From positions 186,001 to 250,000 of the forward strand of contig NZ_FXWG01000001.1 in assembly GCF_900177715.1 (NCBI RefSeq): a stretch of 64,000 nt of DNA. The letters run 5' to 3'. How positions within the stretch are numbered: the stretch's first letter is position 1; each line of letters starts with the position of its first letter. The notes beneath the pieces were generated by a model. That model did not search any database. It worked only from the letters and a program-made list of their open reading frames with translations, and had not been told where the DNA came from. This DNA is from Altererythrobacter xiamenensis. GTDB lineage: Bacteria > Pseudomonadota > Alphaproteobacteria > Sphingomonadales > Sphingomonadaceae. This document shows positions 35,201-43,789 of this stretch, one piece after another. Made by a program: the position numbers and the translations under genes.

Positions 35201-36202
35201 TCAGGCGGCCAGAATCTGCTCTGCCGTCGGAGCGTCTTCGAGAAACTTGAGAAGAGCCCGTTCGATGCGAGATTGATGCTTGGTGACGCGCGGGAGAGCC
35301 AGTTGCTCTCGCCAGGCATCCTGCCGCTCGACCAGATCGATAACCGCTGGGTGAATATAGCTTTTGCGCGTGACCGCAGGCGTATTGCCAAGCTTGGTAG
35401 CAACACAGTCGAGCAGGTCGCCAATCGTCATCCGCTGCTCTGCCTGGACAAGGCAATCGAGCGCCATCGCGCTGGCATGCCAGGTGCGGAAGTTCTTGGC
35501 AGAAAACTCCTCGCCCATGACTTCGTGAAGGTAGTCGTTCACATCGGAAGAGCCGATCGCGCGCGTTTCGCCCTCTTGATCCTCGTACTGGAACAGGTGC
35601 TGGCCGGGCAGGTCCTGCATCCGCCGCACCACTCGCGCGAGCGCATGGTCGCTAAGTTCGACCTCGCGCTGCTTTCCGCCCTTGCCTTTGTAGCGCAGGC
35701 GCAGGGTATCGCCTTCCAGCTCGGCATGGCGCGCGCGCAGGGTCGTCGCGCCGAAGCTTCCATTCTCGCGCGTGTAGCCCTCACTCCCGATCCGCAGCGC
35801 ACCGAGATCGAGCAAGCGGATTATCGCCGCGACCGACTGACGCTGAGTCATTCTGCGTTCGGCGAGGTCTGTCTCGACGCGTGCGCGCAGGACCGGCAGC
35901 AGCTTTCCGAACTCGAATGCGCGATCGAATTTCTCGCTCTCCTGCATCCGGCGAAAATCGGGATGGTAACGATACTGCTTGCGTCCGCGCGCGTCATAGC
36001 CCGTCGCGAGTAGGTGGCCGTTGGGTTTGATGCAGAACCACGCATCGACATAGGCTGGCGGCAGGGCAATCGCGTTGAGGCGTCGCTTCTCCGCACGATC
36101 TCCGATCAGCTGGCCGTCGGGATAGTAATAGGCAAAGCCCCTTCCCGCTCCGCGCCGGGTAATCCCCGGCTTGCTGTCATCGGCATAGATCAACTTCGTC
36201 AT
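35201..36202 (-). CDS. DNA topoisomerase IB (eukaryote/poxvirus-like)
   Basis: This 333-residue protein has the bacterial topoisomerase IB N-domain (YYYPDGQLIGD...RLNAIALPPAYVDAWFC) and catalytic domain (RYKGKGGKQREVEL, HLFQYEDQEG, FSAKNFRTWHASAMAL) ending in the nucleophile Y282 of TRKSYIHPAVI. It relaxes supercoils through a 3'-phosphotyrosine link. These genes are scattered in bacteria and were probably exchanged horizontally, but composition here looks like the neighbours. Confidence 0.95.
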   Translation of the reverse strand: MTKLIYADDSKPGITRRGAGRGFAYYYPDGQLIGDRAEKRRLNAIALPPAYVDAWFCIKPNGHLLATGYDARGRKQYRYHPDFRRMQESEKFDRAFEFGKLLPVLRARVETDLAERRMTQRQSVAAIIRLLDLGALRIGSEGYTRENGSFGATTLRARHAELEGDTLRLRYKGKGGKQREVELSDHALARVVRRMQDLPGQHLFQYEDQEGETRAIGSSDVNDYLHEVMGEEFSAKNFRTWHASAMALDCLVQAEQRMTIGDLLDCVATKLGNTPAVTRKSYIHPAVIDLVERQDAWREQLALPRVTKHQSRIERALLKFLEDAPTAEQILAA

Positions 36203-36309
36203 CGCAAAGGCTAAATGCGCGGGGGGCTAACAGGTTTCCGCCTTGCGCGCGTAACCGTGATCGGCCACCTCTCGAACAGAGCAGAGAACAGTCACAAGGG
36301 AACCGAGCA

Positions 36310-37161
36310 ATGGCAGACACCTATACCCCGCCCAAGGTCTGGACCTATGACAAGGAAAGCGGCGGCCGCTTCGCCGGTATAAACCGCCCGACCGCCGGCG
36401 CGCGCGAAGAAAAGGAGCTGCCGGTCGGGGAGCATCCCTTCCAGCTCTATTCGCTCGGCACGCCCAACGGGGTGAAGGTGACGATCATGCTCGAGGAACT
36501 GCTCGAGCTCGGCCATAGCGGCGCGGAATATGACGCCTGGCTGATCAACATCAGCGAAGGCCAGCAATTCACCAGCGGTTTTGTCGACATCAATCCCAAC
36601 TCGAAAATCCCTGCGCTGGTCGACCGCAGCGGTGACAAGCCTTTCCGCATCTTCGAATCTGGTGCGATCCTGATCCACCTCGCGGAGAAGTTCGGCGAGT
36701 TTCTGCCCACCGATCCCGCCGAGCGCGCAGAAACCCTCAGCTGGGTCGCCTGGCAGATCGGCACCGGCCCCTTCATCGGCGGCGGCTTCGGCCATTTCTA
36801 TGCCTATGCGCCGGAGAAGTGGGAGTATCCGATCAACCGCTATGCGATGGAGGCGAAGCGGATTTTCGACGTTGCGGACAAGCGCCTTGCAGAAACGCGT
36901 TTCCTGGCCGGTGACGAATACACCATCGCCGACATGATGAACTGGCCGTGGCTTGCCCCGTTCACCACCGGACACATCTACAACGATGCCAAGGAATTCC
37001 TCTCGATCGACGAGTACAAGAATGTCGGGCGCTGGGCGCAGGAGATCTTCGCGCGGCCCGGCGTGCAGCGTGGGCGGATCGTCAACAAGACCTGGGGTGA
37101 TGAGGAAACCCAGCTCAAGGAACGCCATTCGGCAAAGGATTTCGAGGGCAAGAAGCTGTAG
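36310..37161 (+). CDS. yghU: Glutathione-dependent disulfide-bond oxidoreductase YghU
   Basis: This 283-residue member of the Nu-class GST group has the extended N-terminal arm (YTPPKVWTYDKESGGRFAGINRPTAG), the glutathione site PFQLYSLGTPNGVKVTIMLEEL, NPNSKIPALVDRSG, FESGAILIHLAEKFG and the C-domain EYTIADMMNWPWLAPF. It reduces disulfides with glutathione or glutathionylspermidine. A strong AAGGGA site precedes ATG 36310. Confidence 0.95.
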   Translation: MADTYTPPKVWTYDKESGGRFAGINRPTAGAREEKELPVGEHPFQLYSLGTPNGVKVTIMLEELLELGHSGAEYDAWLINISEGQQFTSGFVDINPNSKIPALVDRSGDKPFRIFESGAILIHLAEKFGEFLPTDPAERAETLSWVAWQIGTGPFIGGGFGHFYAYAPEKWEYPINRYAMEAKRIFDVADKRLAETRFLAGDEYTIADMMNWPWLAPFTTGHIYNDAKEFLSIDEYKNVGRWAQEIFARPGVQRGRIVNKTWGDEETQLKERHSAKDFEGKKL

Positions 37162-37226
37162 CCGGTCGAGGAAGCTCTTGACGCCGCTGCCTCGCTCCCG
37201 TTTTCTCCGGTCAAGAGGAGAACGGC

Positions 37227-38606
37227 TTGGCCAGCGCGGCAAATGAACGGATCAAGCTGAAGGAGAAGCTCGGCTACGGCGTGGCCGACCTGGCTTCCGG
37301 GCTTTACCTCAATTTCTTCAGCTTCTTCCTGCTGTATTTCTTCGTTGATCTTGGCGGCTTGGCTCCCGCTGCCATCGGGCTGATGCTGCTTCTCACCAAG
37401 CTGGTGGATGCAATCACCGATCCCATGATGGGAGCCATTTCGGACCGTACCCGCACCCGTTGGGGCCGGTATCGGCCCTATCTCCTGTGGGGAGCGATCC
37501 CGTTTGGCCTGCTGGGAACGCTGGTGTTTGCCGCGCCCGAGATGAGCAATGGAGCGACGCTCGCCTGGGCCTACGTTACATACTCGCTCGCCATGCTGGC
37601 GTACACGGTCGTCAATGTGCCCTATGGCGGGTTGCTCGGCGTCATTTCACCCAACGCCACCCAACGCGCGAGCGTCGCGGCGTATCGCATGGTCTTTTCG
37701 GCCACCTCCGGCATCCTCATTGGCATTCTCGGCACGACGATGGTCCGCGAGCTGGGTGGCGGCGACGAGGCGCGCGGTATCTTCCTCACCATGAGCTGCA
37801 TCGCCGCGCTATCGGTCTTCTGCTTCCTGACCGCTTTCGCCACGACGAAGGAGCGTATTCCGCCCGCGGTAGAGAACGGCTCGATCAAGGGAGACCTGGC
37901 GGTCCTCATCCGTACGGGCCCATGGCTCGCGACTGCGGCAGCCGCCATCCTGGGCGTGACCGCGATCGCTTCGCGCGCGGGTAGCGCCTTGTTCTTTTTC
38001 AAATATGTGGCCGGCGATGACGGTACGCCCGTATTCCTGTTTCTGGACCGTACTGCGCTGTTCTTCACGGCGCTCGCGCTGGGTCAGGTGAGCGGTGTCG
38101 TCCTCGGCAATTTCCTCCAGCGCAGTATCGACAAGTCGCATCTGATCATTGCCGCCGGCACTCTCAAGGTGTCAGCAATCATGCTGTTCTATTTTCTCCC
38201 GCTCGATGCCGTCTGGCCGCAGACGATCGTCCAGTATTTCGTCGGCGTGGGCTTCGGCGTCCTCATGGTGATCGCCTATGCGATGTTCACCGACATTGCC
38301 GAATATGTCGATTGGCGCAGCAAGCTGCAGATGACGGGCTTGGTCATCGCGGCCTCCGTATTCGCAATCAAGACCGGCGTTGCCTTCGGGGCGGCCATTC
38401 CCGGTTTTGCCATGCAATGGACAGGCTTCGTTCCCGGCGAGAGTCAGGGCGAAGCCGCGCTTTGGGGAATCAATCTCGCCTTTGCCTTGATACCGGCTGC
38501 AGCGCTGGTCCCCGGCGCGGTCGCCATGCTGTTTTACCGCATCGACCGCCGCCTGTTGGCAAGGATCGAGAGCGATCTTGCAGCGCGCCGTGCATTACCC
38601 TCCTGA
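37227..38606 (+). CDS. GPH-family sodium:sugar symporter (MelB-like MFS)
   Basis: This 459-residue protein has 12 helices. The GPH signatures are visible: LKEKLGYGVADLASGLYLNFFSFFLLYFFVDLGG at the start, DAITDPMMGAISDRTRTRWGRYRPYLLWGAIPFG, and ADIAEY-like FTDIAEYVDWRS. It would carry a glycoside, pentoside or hexuronide with Na+ or H+. The start is TTG 37227, backed by AGAGGAG 6 bases upstream. No sugar catabolic genes are adjacent. Confidence 0.9.
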   Translation: MASAANERIKLKEKLGYGVADLASGLYLNFFSFFLLYFFVDLGGLAPAAIGLMLLLTKLVDAITDPMMGAISDRTRTRWGRYRPYLLWGAIPFGLLGTLVFAAPEMSNGATLAWAYVTYSLAMLAYTVVNVPYGGLLGVISPNATQRASVAAYRMVFSATSGILIGILGTTMVRELGGGDEARGIFLTMSCIAALSVFCFLTAFATTKERIPPAVENGSIKGDLAVLIRTGPWLATAAAAILGVTAIASRAGSALFFFKYVAGDDGTPVFLFLDRTALFFTALALGQVSGVVLGNFLQRSIDKSHLIIAAGTLKVSAIMLFYFLPLDAVWPQTIVQYFVGVGFGVLMVIAYAMFTDIAEYVDWRSKLQMTGLVIAASVFAIKTGVAFGAAIPGFAMQWTGFVPGESQGEAALWGINLAFALIPAAALVPGAVAMLFYRIDRRLLARIESDLAARRALPS

Positions 38607-38613
38607 AGCCCCC

Positions 38614-38641
38614 TTCACATTGCGCAGCGAGCCGCTATAGA
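38614..38641 (+). promoter_or_regulatory. Promoter of tRNA-Gln
   Basis: TTCACA (38614-38619, 5 of 6 matches to TTGACA) and TATAGA (38636-38641) are separated by 16 bases, with the -10 ending 13 bases before the mature tRNA. It lies right after the symporter stop codon. Confidence 0.7.
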
Positions 38642-38654
38642 GCGCCACCATTGC

Positions 38655-38729
38655 TGGGGTGTAGCCAAGCGGTAAGGCACCGGTTTTTGGTACCGGCATG
38701 CGCAGGTTCGAATCCTGCCACCCCAGCCA
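38655..38729 (+). tRNA. tRNA-Gln (anticodon TTG)
   Basis: The 75-base sequence folds as a standard cloverleaf. Acceptor TGGGGTG (38655-38661) pairs with CACCCCA (38719-38725), anticodon stem CCGGT/ACCGG encloses loop TTTTGGT with anticodon TTG at 38687-38689, and the T arm GCAGG-TTCGAAT-CCTGC is intact. The discriminator is G and the 3' CCA is encoded in the DNA (38727-38729). Confidence 0.97.
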
Positions 38730-38898
38730 TATTGTCTCGTGAACCGGCATCCGCCGGTCCGTCCTCCCGGCGATTCCTTCACTTCGCTACGCTTCGTTAC
38801 GGGCCGGTCCGGGCGCGCAGTCGCGCTTGCGGCCCTTCGGGCCGATAGCCTGCTATTTATGGATCGGTAGCCCTTGGACCCCGATGGGCCGCGCCAAA
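38730..38898. other. Hairpin-rich intergenic region after tRNA-Gln
   Basis: No gene is seen. Short inverted repeats include CGGC/GCCG near 38743-38757, and CGGCCC-TTC-GGGCCG near 38831-38845, a very stable hairpin but without a T tract. The GC-rich repeat-like style resembles the elements at 21971 and 24486, but I find no extended match. Confidence 0.4.
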
Positions 38899-39663
38899 TC
38901 AGACAGTGCCCGCCACGCAGAGGTTCTGGCCTGTGACCCACTCGCCCGAATCGCCGACGAGGTAGAGCACGCAAGCGGCGATATCCTGCGGCGTACCCAG
39001 GCGACCGGCGGGCAGATTGAGCTGTTCGAGCAGCGGCCCGAAATCCTCGTCCTTCATGTCGAGCGCCTTCTTCACCGTGTCGGTCGGCACGAAACCCGGC
39101 AGAATCGCGTTCACGCGGATTTTTTTCGGACCGAGCTCTAGCGCGAGCGTCTTGGTCAGCATGTTCACACCTGACTTTGCCGCGCTGTAATGGCCGCTAC
39201 CCGGGAAGGGATCGCGCCCCGCCATGGACGACGTGTTCACGATCGAACCGCCCTCCTTCATGTGCTTCGCTGCGGCGCGCACACCCCAGAATACCGAGGT
39301 GAGATTTACGGCAAGGGTCTTTTCCCACTCCGCCGGATCAAGCTCGGTTATCGGCGCGGAGACGAGCGAGCCGCCCGCATTGTTGATCCAGATATCGAGC
39401 CGGCCGAACTCGTCGACCGCCCGCTGGGCGAGCGCCTCCATATCCTCCTCGCGCGAGACATCGGTCGCCTGGGCTATCGCGCGTCCGCCCGTGTTGGCTG
39501 CATTGATCGCCTCGGCGGTCTGTTCGATCTGGTCGGTAGAGCGCGCCGCGCAGACCACATCTGCGCCCGCTTCCGCAAGCAGCTTTGCAATACCCTCGCC
39601 GATGCCGCGCCCGGCACCCGTAACCACTGCCACTTTTCCGCTCAGGTCGAACAATTCGTGCAT
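38899..39663 (-). CDS. Short-chain dehydrogenase/reductase
   Basis: This 254-residue classical SDR has the cofactor motif TGAGRGIGEG (about 15-24), NNAG (about 94-97), a catalytic Ser (VNTSSMAGRDPFPGSGHYSAAKSG) with Tyr and Lys in YSAAK, and LPGFVPTDT. It resembles glucose 1-dehydrogenase and 7-alpha-hydroxysteroid dehydrogenase relatives; the true substrate is unknown. It stands alone between tRNA-Gln and the protease gene. Confidence 0.9.
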   Translation of the reverse strand: MHELFDLSGKVAVVTGAGRGIGEGIAKLLAEAGADVVCAARSTDQIEQTAEAINAANTGGRAIAQATDVSREEDMEALAQRAVDEFGRLDIWINNAGGSLVSAPITELDPAEWEKTLAVNLTSVFWGVRAAAKHMKEGGSIVNTSSMAGRDPFPGSGHYSAAKSGVNMLTKTLALELGPKKIRVNAILPGFVPTDTVKKALDMKDEDFGPLLEQLNLPAGRLGTPQDIAACVLYLVGDSGEWVTGQNLCVAGTV

Positions 39664-39745
39664 CCGGCTTCTCCCTCTTTTCGGGAAAAGCTAAGCAAGC
39701 GGACTTGCCCGGTCCACTAGCCCAATTGACGGTGCGCTTTTCGGA

Positions 39746-40417
39746 CTAGCGGACTTCGAGCGGTTCCTGAGGATTGTTGGGCACGAGGATCATCGTGTTG
39801 TCCTCCACCCGCCATGACTTGAGCCGCGATAGGAGGTTCATCCCGATCACGTTGGTGCTGCCGAAGCTGGGAGATGTCACGACATCCAGTCCGCGCGCCG
39901 CCACATTGCCGAAGCGGATTTCATTCGCTGTCGCAATCTGCGCCGCGACCGGACCGTTGGCGGTGCCGATCTGGACGGGAAGCCCGCCACGGCGCGGTTC
40001 AAGCCCTGCCGCCTCGGCAACATCGCTCGAAACCGCGGTCAAAGTCGCGCCGGTATCGACGAGGAAATTCGCGGGCACGCCGTTTATCTCGACGCGGAGC
40101 CAGAAATGCCCGTCAGGCTGGAGCGGGATGCGCGTCTCGCCACCCTCCACCACCTGCTCTGGCAGGCCGAGCTGCGGCACGGCAATGTCGAACCGCGGAT
40201 CGAAGCGGGAAAGTTGCAGCACCACCGTGACCAGCACCCCGACCAGCACAAGCGTGCTGCCGGTACGAATGAAACGACCGAGCGGCGCTCCTCGCCGGAT
40301 CATGACCGAACCGATCCACCCCGCCAGCAGCGCGGCCAGTGCGATAATCAGCAGGTCGTTACGCGGGATCGCGCCGATCCCTGCGGCAAGATTATTCCAG
40401 ATGTTCTGGATCGACAT
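39746..40417 (-). CDS. Membrane-anchored retropepsin-like aspartic protease
   Basis: This 223-residue protein has two N-terminal helices (about 20-40 and 52-70) and a periplasmic retropepsin-like domain with the single active-site motif FLVDTGATLTAVS (D121) and VIGMNLLSRLKSWRVEDNTMIL. Such proteins act as homodimers; targets are unknown. ATG 40417 is preferred, but ATG 40453, 15 bases after the FAD oxidoreductase stop, would add 12 residues. It is probably the last gene of the egtB-egtD-oxidoreductase operon. Confidence 0.88.
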   Translation of the reverse strand: MSIQNIWNNLAAGIGAIPRNDLLIIALAALLAGWIGSVMIRRGAPLGRFIRTGSTLVLVGVLVTVVLQLSRFDPRFDIAVPQLGLPEQVVEGGETRIPLQPDGHFWLRVEINGVPANFLVDTGATLTAVSSDVAEAAGLEPRRGGLPVQIGTANGPVAAQIATANEIRFGNVAARGLDVVTSPSFGSTNVIGMNLLSRLKSWRVEDNTMILVPNNPQEPLEVR

Positions 40418-40467
40418 GCTGAGGATATAGGGAGTGTGCCCCTGCGGGTCCATGAACGGCCTGACGA

Positions 40468-41418
40468 TTATTCGCTGGCTTGGCCCAGGATAGCGTGGGC
40501 GAGCGCGCCTCCGGAGAGATACGCACCCTCGACGCGGGGCGAATGAAGATAATCCCCGCAGATACCGATGCCTTGCTCCGCATCCCAATGACACGCCGCG
40601 CCGCCGCGCTCGACCTGCGGCCTTGCATAAAGCCAGCGATGCTCAGCGAGGTGGACCGGCCAGACCGGATCGATGCCGGTTTGCGAGAAGAAGTCCTCGA
40701 GCAGCAGTTTGGCAACTTCATCGCGCGGCCGGTCGAGCAATTCTCGCGTGCGTGCCGGCGATGCGTGGATCACCCAGTTTTCCTCGCCGGTGCGACCCGG
40801 CTTGGAGGAATTGCGCGCAGCCCATGCGACGGCATGGTTCTCGCTGCGCAGGCAGTCAGGCAGGTCAAGCGGTTTGGCGAAACTCGCCATCACCGCCCAG
40901 CATGGTTCGGACACCACGGTTCGGGCATGTTCTGCAAGCCCGGGGGCGGCTGCTGCAAGCAATTCGGCGGCCTGTTCTGCGGGCACGGCGCAGACGATGC
41001 CATCGCAGGCAAAGGTGGCGCCCTCGCCCTCGATCAGCCAGCCGTCACCATCCCTACGGATACGCTCGACCCGCGCGCCCCAATTCACGGTCAGGGCATC
41101 GGCCATCGCGCGGATCGGTGCGTTCATGGCCGGCGTGCCGACCCAGGCCTCGTCGCCCGCAGCAGGCCAGCGAGCGACCACGCCATCACTTTCCCACAGC
41201 GCGACCTGTTCCCGGAAATCCGGATCGCGCGCGGTGAAATATTGCGCACCGTGATCGAAGCGAGTGGTCTCACCCGAAACATCCGCGCGCCGGGCCGACA
41301 TGCGTCCGCCCGGCCCGCGCCCCTTGTCAAACAGCGTGACCGAATACCCGGCTCGTACAAGCTCGCTCGCGCAGGCGAGACCGGCCATGCCCGCTCCGAT
41401 AATTGCGATTGTCTGCAT
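40468..41418 (-). CDS. FAD-dependent amine oxidase-like protein (renalase family)
   Basis: This 316-residue protein has the FAD/NAD(P) Rossmann start TIAIIGAGMAGLACASELVRAGYSVTLFDKGRGPGGRMSARR and the C-terminal FAD loop GIGICGDYLHSPRVEGAYLSGGALA. It resembles bacterial renalase-like oxidases, which oxidise isomeric dihydronicotinamides. The 15-base gap to egtD puts it in the same operon. A link to ergothioneine metabolism is possible but unproven. Confidence 0.87.
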   Translation of the reverse strand: MQTIAIIGAGMAGLACASELVRAGYSVTLFDKGRGPGGRMSARRADVSGETTRFDHGAQYFTARDPDFREQVALWESDGVVARWPAAGDEAWVGTPAMNAPIRAMADALTVNWGARVERIRRDGDGWLIEGEGATFACDGIVCAVPAEQAAELLAAAAPGLAEHARTVVSEPCWAVMASFAKPLDLPDCLRSENHAVAWAARNSSKPGRTGEENWVIHASPARTRELLDRPRDEVAKLLLEDFFSQTGIDPVWPVHLAEHRWLYARPQVERGGAACHWDAEQGIGICGDYLHSPRVEGAYLSGGALAHAILGQASE

Positions 41419-41433
41419 ATCTCTCTGGCAGCC

Positions 41434-42420
41434 TTAGGGCGCGCCGCGCGGGACGGTCGCATCGGCAAGAATAAGCGAGAAGCGATCCTCGCTATCGAGC
41501 CAGCGCTGGACCGGCGTCCACCCTCCGGCGAGCAGCAAAGTATAGGAAGTCCGGCGGTCGAACTTGTGGCTGTTCTCGGTGTGGATCGATTCACCCTCAT
41601 TCATCTCGAAGGTGTTGCCAGAAACGGTGAAGGAGAGTTCTCCGGACGCGACGAGGTGCATCTCGATGCGCGCATAGTCATCGACCCAGCGGGCCTCGTG
41701 AGCAAATTTCTCGAGCGGAATATCGCCGTCGAGCTCGCGATTGATCCGCCGCAAGAGGTTGAGATTGAACTCTGCCGTTACGCCCGCCGCATCGTCATAG
41801 GCGGCGCGCAAAACGTCTGCATCCTTGATGAGGTCCATGCCAATCAGCAGCTTTGACCCTTCGCCCAAAGTCTCGCGCATGGTGCGCAGCAGGTCGACCG
41901 ATGTTCGCGCGACCATGTTCCCGATGGTCGAGCCGGGAAAAAAGCCCAGCTTTGGCATCTCCGCGACTTCCTGCGGCAGTTCGACCCGGCGCATGAAATC
42001 GGCCTCGACCGGATAGACCGGAAGGCCAGGAAACTTGGCCGAAAGCTGCTCAGCCGAAGCGCGCAGGAAATCACCCGCAATATCGAGCGGGACATAGGCC
42101 GCAGGCTCGATCGACGACAGCAACAGCGGAGTCTTGACCGAGCTGCCGGAGCCGAACTCGACGACCGCCCGGCCCGGGCCGATCTTGTCGGCAAACTCGC
42201 TGCCGCGCTCGGTCAGAATCTCCGTCTCTGCCCGCGTCGGGTAATATTCGGGGATCTGCGTAATATCCTCGAACAGCTGCGAGCCCGCATCATCGTAAAG
42301 CCAGCGCGCCGGGATCGCTTTTTGATCCTGCGCAAGACCGGACAGCACATCGGCGCGGAATGCGAGGTCCACACCGTCATCATCCCGGTCGACCAAGGCC
42401 ATGCCCTTGTTTGTATTCAT
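41434..42420 (-). CDS. egtD: L-histidine N-alpha-methyltransferase EgtD
   Basis: This 328-residue protein of the DUF2260/EgtD family has DVLSGLAQDQKAIPARWLYDDAGSQLFEDITQIPEYYPTRAE at the N-terminus, the SAM motif VVEFGSGSSVKTPLLL, LGFFPGSTIGN and the C-terminal HTENSHKFD. It trimethylates histidine to hercynine, the first step of ergothioneine synthesis. It starts 4 bases after the egtB stop, so the two are co-translated. Confidence 0.94.
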   Translation of the reverse strand: MNTNKGMALVDRDDDGVDLAFRADVLSGLAQDQKAIPARWLYDDAGSQLFEDITQIPEYYPTRAETEILTERGSEFADKIGPGRAVVEFGSGSSVKTPLLLSSIEPAAYVPLDIAGDFLRASAEQLSAKFPGLPVYPVEADFMRRVELPQEVAEMPKLGFFPGSTIGNMVARTSVDLLRTMRETLGEGSKLLIGMDLIKDADVLRAAYDDAAGVTAEFNLNLLRRINRELDGDIPLEKFAHEARWVDDYARIEMHLVASGELSFTVSGNTFEMNEGESIHTENSHKFDRRTSYTLLLAGGWTPVQRWLDSEDRFSLILADATVPRGAP

Positions 42421-42424
42421 GAAA

Positions 42425-43696
42425 TCATAAATCCTTCGCCAGCCTCAGGCCGGTGAATTGCCATTGCTGGTGGGGGTAGAAGAAGTTTCGATAGGAAGCG
42501 CGCGAATGACCGCGCACGGTGGCGCAGCTCGCGCCCTTGAGCACGAATTGCCCGCTCATGAACTTGCCATTGTACTCGCCGACAGCGCCAGCGGCAGGCT
42601 GGAAGCGCGGATAGGGCAGGTAGCCAGAGCGAGTGAACTGCCAGCAATCGCCGAACAGGCCATCGCTTCCGGCCGGCTGCGGCGGTTCAGCGCCATCGAG
42701 CTGGTTGCCGCCTGCCGGATCGTGCGCAGGCGCGTTGCCCTCGCCATGCTGCCCGCGGGCAATCGCCTCCCATTCGAACTCGGTAGGGAGCCGTTTTCCA
42801 GCCCAGCTGGCGTACGCATCGGCCTCGAAATACGAGATGTGCGTCACCGGCGCGTTTGGATCGCGCGTCTGCCAGCCCTGATGGGTGAAATGGTCGGCGC
42901 CTGACTCAGCACTACGCCAGTAGAGCGGTGCCTCCGCGCCCTGCTCCTTGACCCAGGCCCATCCGTCCGAAAGCCACAACCGCGCATTGCGGTAGCCGCC
43001 ATCGTCGATGAACTCCTGCCATTCCGCATTGGTGACGAGCCGGTCTGCCAGCGCGAAGGGTTCAAGCAGTACACGGTGACGCGGCCCTTCGTTGTCGAAG
43101 GCAAAGCCCTCGCCATCATGCCCGATGAGCGCAACGCCGCCGGGATGCTCGTGCCAGCCCAGTTCGCGGCTCTCTGCCCTGGCCGGAGCGCCGCTCCACA
43201 TCGCCGGGCCGAGCGGGTTCTGGAACAGCGCGTGCTTGATATCGGTGAGCAACAGCTCGATGTGTTGCTGTTCGTGCGCGATACCGAGCGTAACCAGTTC
43301 GGCATGCGCGGGATCGTCGAGGATCGGCTCCATCGCATCATCGACATGCGCACGCCATTCGCGGATTTCGTCCAGCGTCGGACGAGATAGCAAACCGCGC
43401 GAAAAACGCGCGATCCGCTCGCCTTCTGCCTCGTAGTAGGAGTTGAAGAGAAACGGCCAGTCGTCATCGAAAAGCGTGTAGTCGCGCGCAAAATCGCGCA
43501 GGAGGAACGTTTCCCAGAACCACGTGGTATGGGCGAGATGCCACTTTGCCGGCGATGCGTCCTCCATCGACTGGATCGTCGCATCGGCATCGGACAAGGG
43601 TTCGACCAAACTCTCGGTCAAATCGCGCGTTCTACGGTATTCTTGCGCCAGCGATTGGCCCGTTTCGGGCGCGGAGCTGGTGAGTGGTTCGGGCAC
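42425..43696 (-). CDS. egtB: Ergothioneine biosynthesis sulfoxide synthase EgtB
   Basis: This 423-residue protein has an N-terminal DinB-like domain and a C-terminal formylglycine-generating-enzyme-like domain (RLPTEFEWEAIARG, GNAPAHDPAGGNQ). The three-His iron site of EgtB is visible as H56 (LAHTTWFWE) and H141/H145 (HEQQHIEL). It joins hercynine to a thiol using O2. The start is GTG 43696 with AGGAG at 7-base spacing. No egtA, egtC or dedicated egtE is adjacent, so the sulfur donor and lyase are open. Confidence 0.94.
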   Translation of the reverse strand: MPEPLTSSAPETGQSLAQEYRRTRDLTESLVEPLSDADATIQSMEDASPAKWHLAHTTWFWETFLLRDFARDYTLFDDDWPFLFNSYYEAEGERIARFSRGLLSRPTLDEIREWRAHVDDAMEPILDDPAHAELVTLGIAHEQQHIELLLTDIKHALFQNPLGPAMWSGAPARAESRELGWHEHPGGVALIGHDGEGFAFDNEGPRHRVLLEPFALADRLVTNAEWQEFIDDGGYRNARLWLSDGWAWVKEQGAEAPLYWRSAESGADHFTHQGWQTRDPNAPVTHISYFEADAYASWAGKRLPTEFEWEAIARGQHGEGNAPAHDPAGGNQLDGAEPPQPAGSDGLFGDCWQFTRSGYLPYPRFQPAAGAVGEYNGKFMSGQFVLKGASCATVRGHSRASYRNFFYPHQQWQFTGLRLAKDL

Positions 43697-43789
43697 GGAT
43701 ATCTCCTGTTACCTTCGAGACCACAACTGTCATGGCGCAATTCTGTTTCCGGATAAAGACTTGTGCCCCACCCTCTGCCGGTAAATCCG

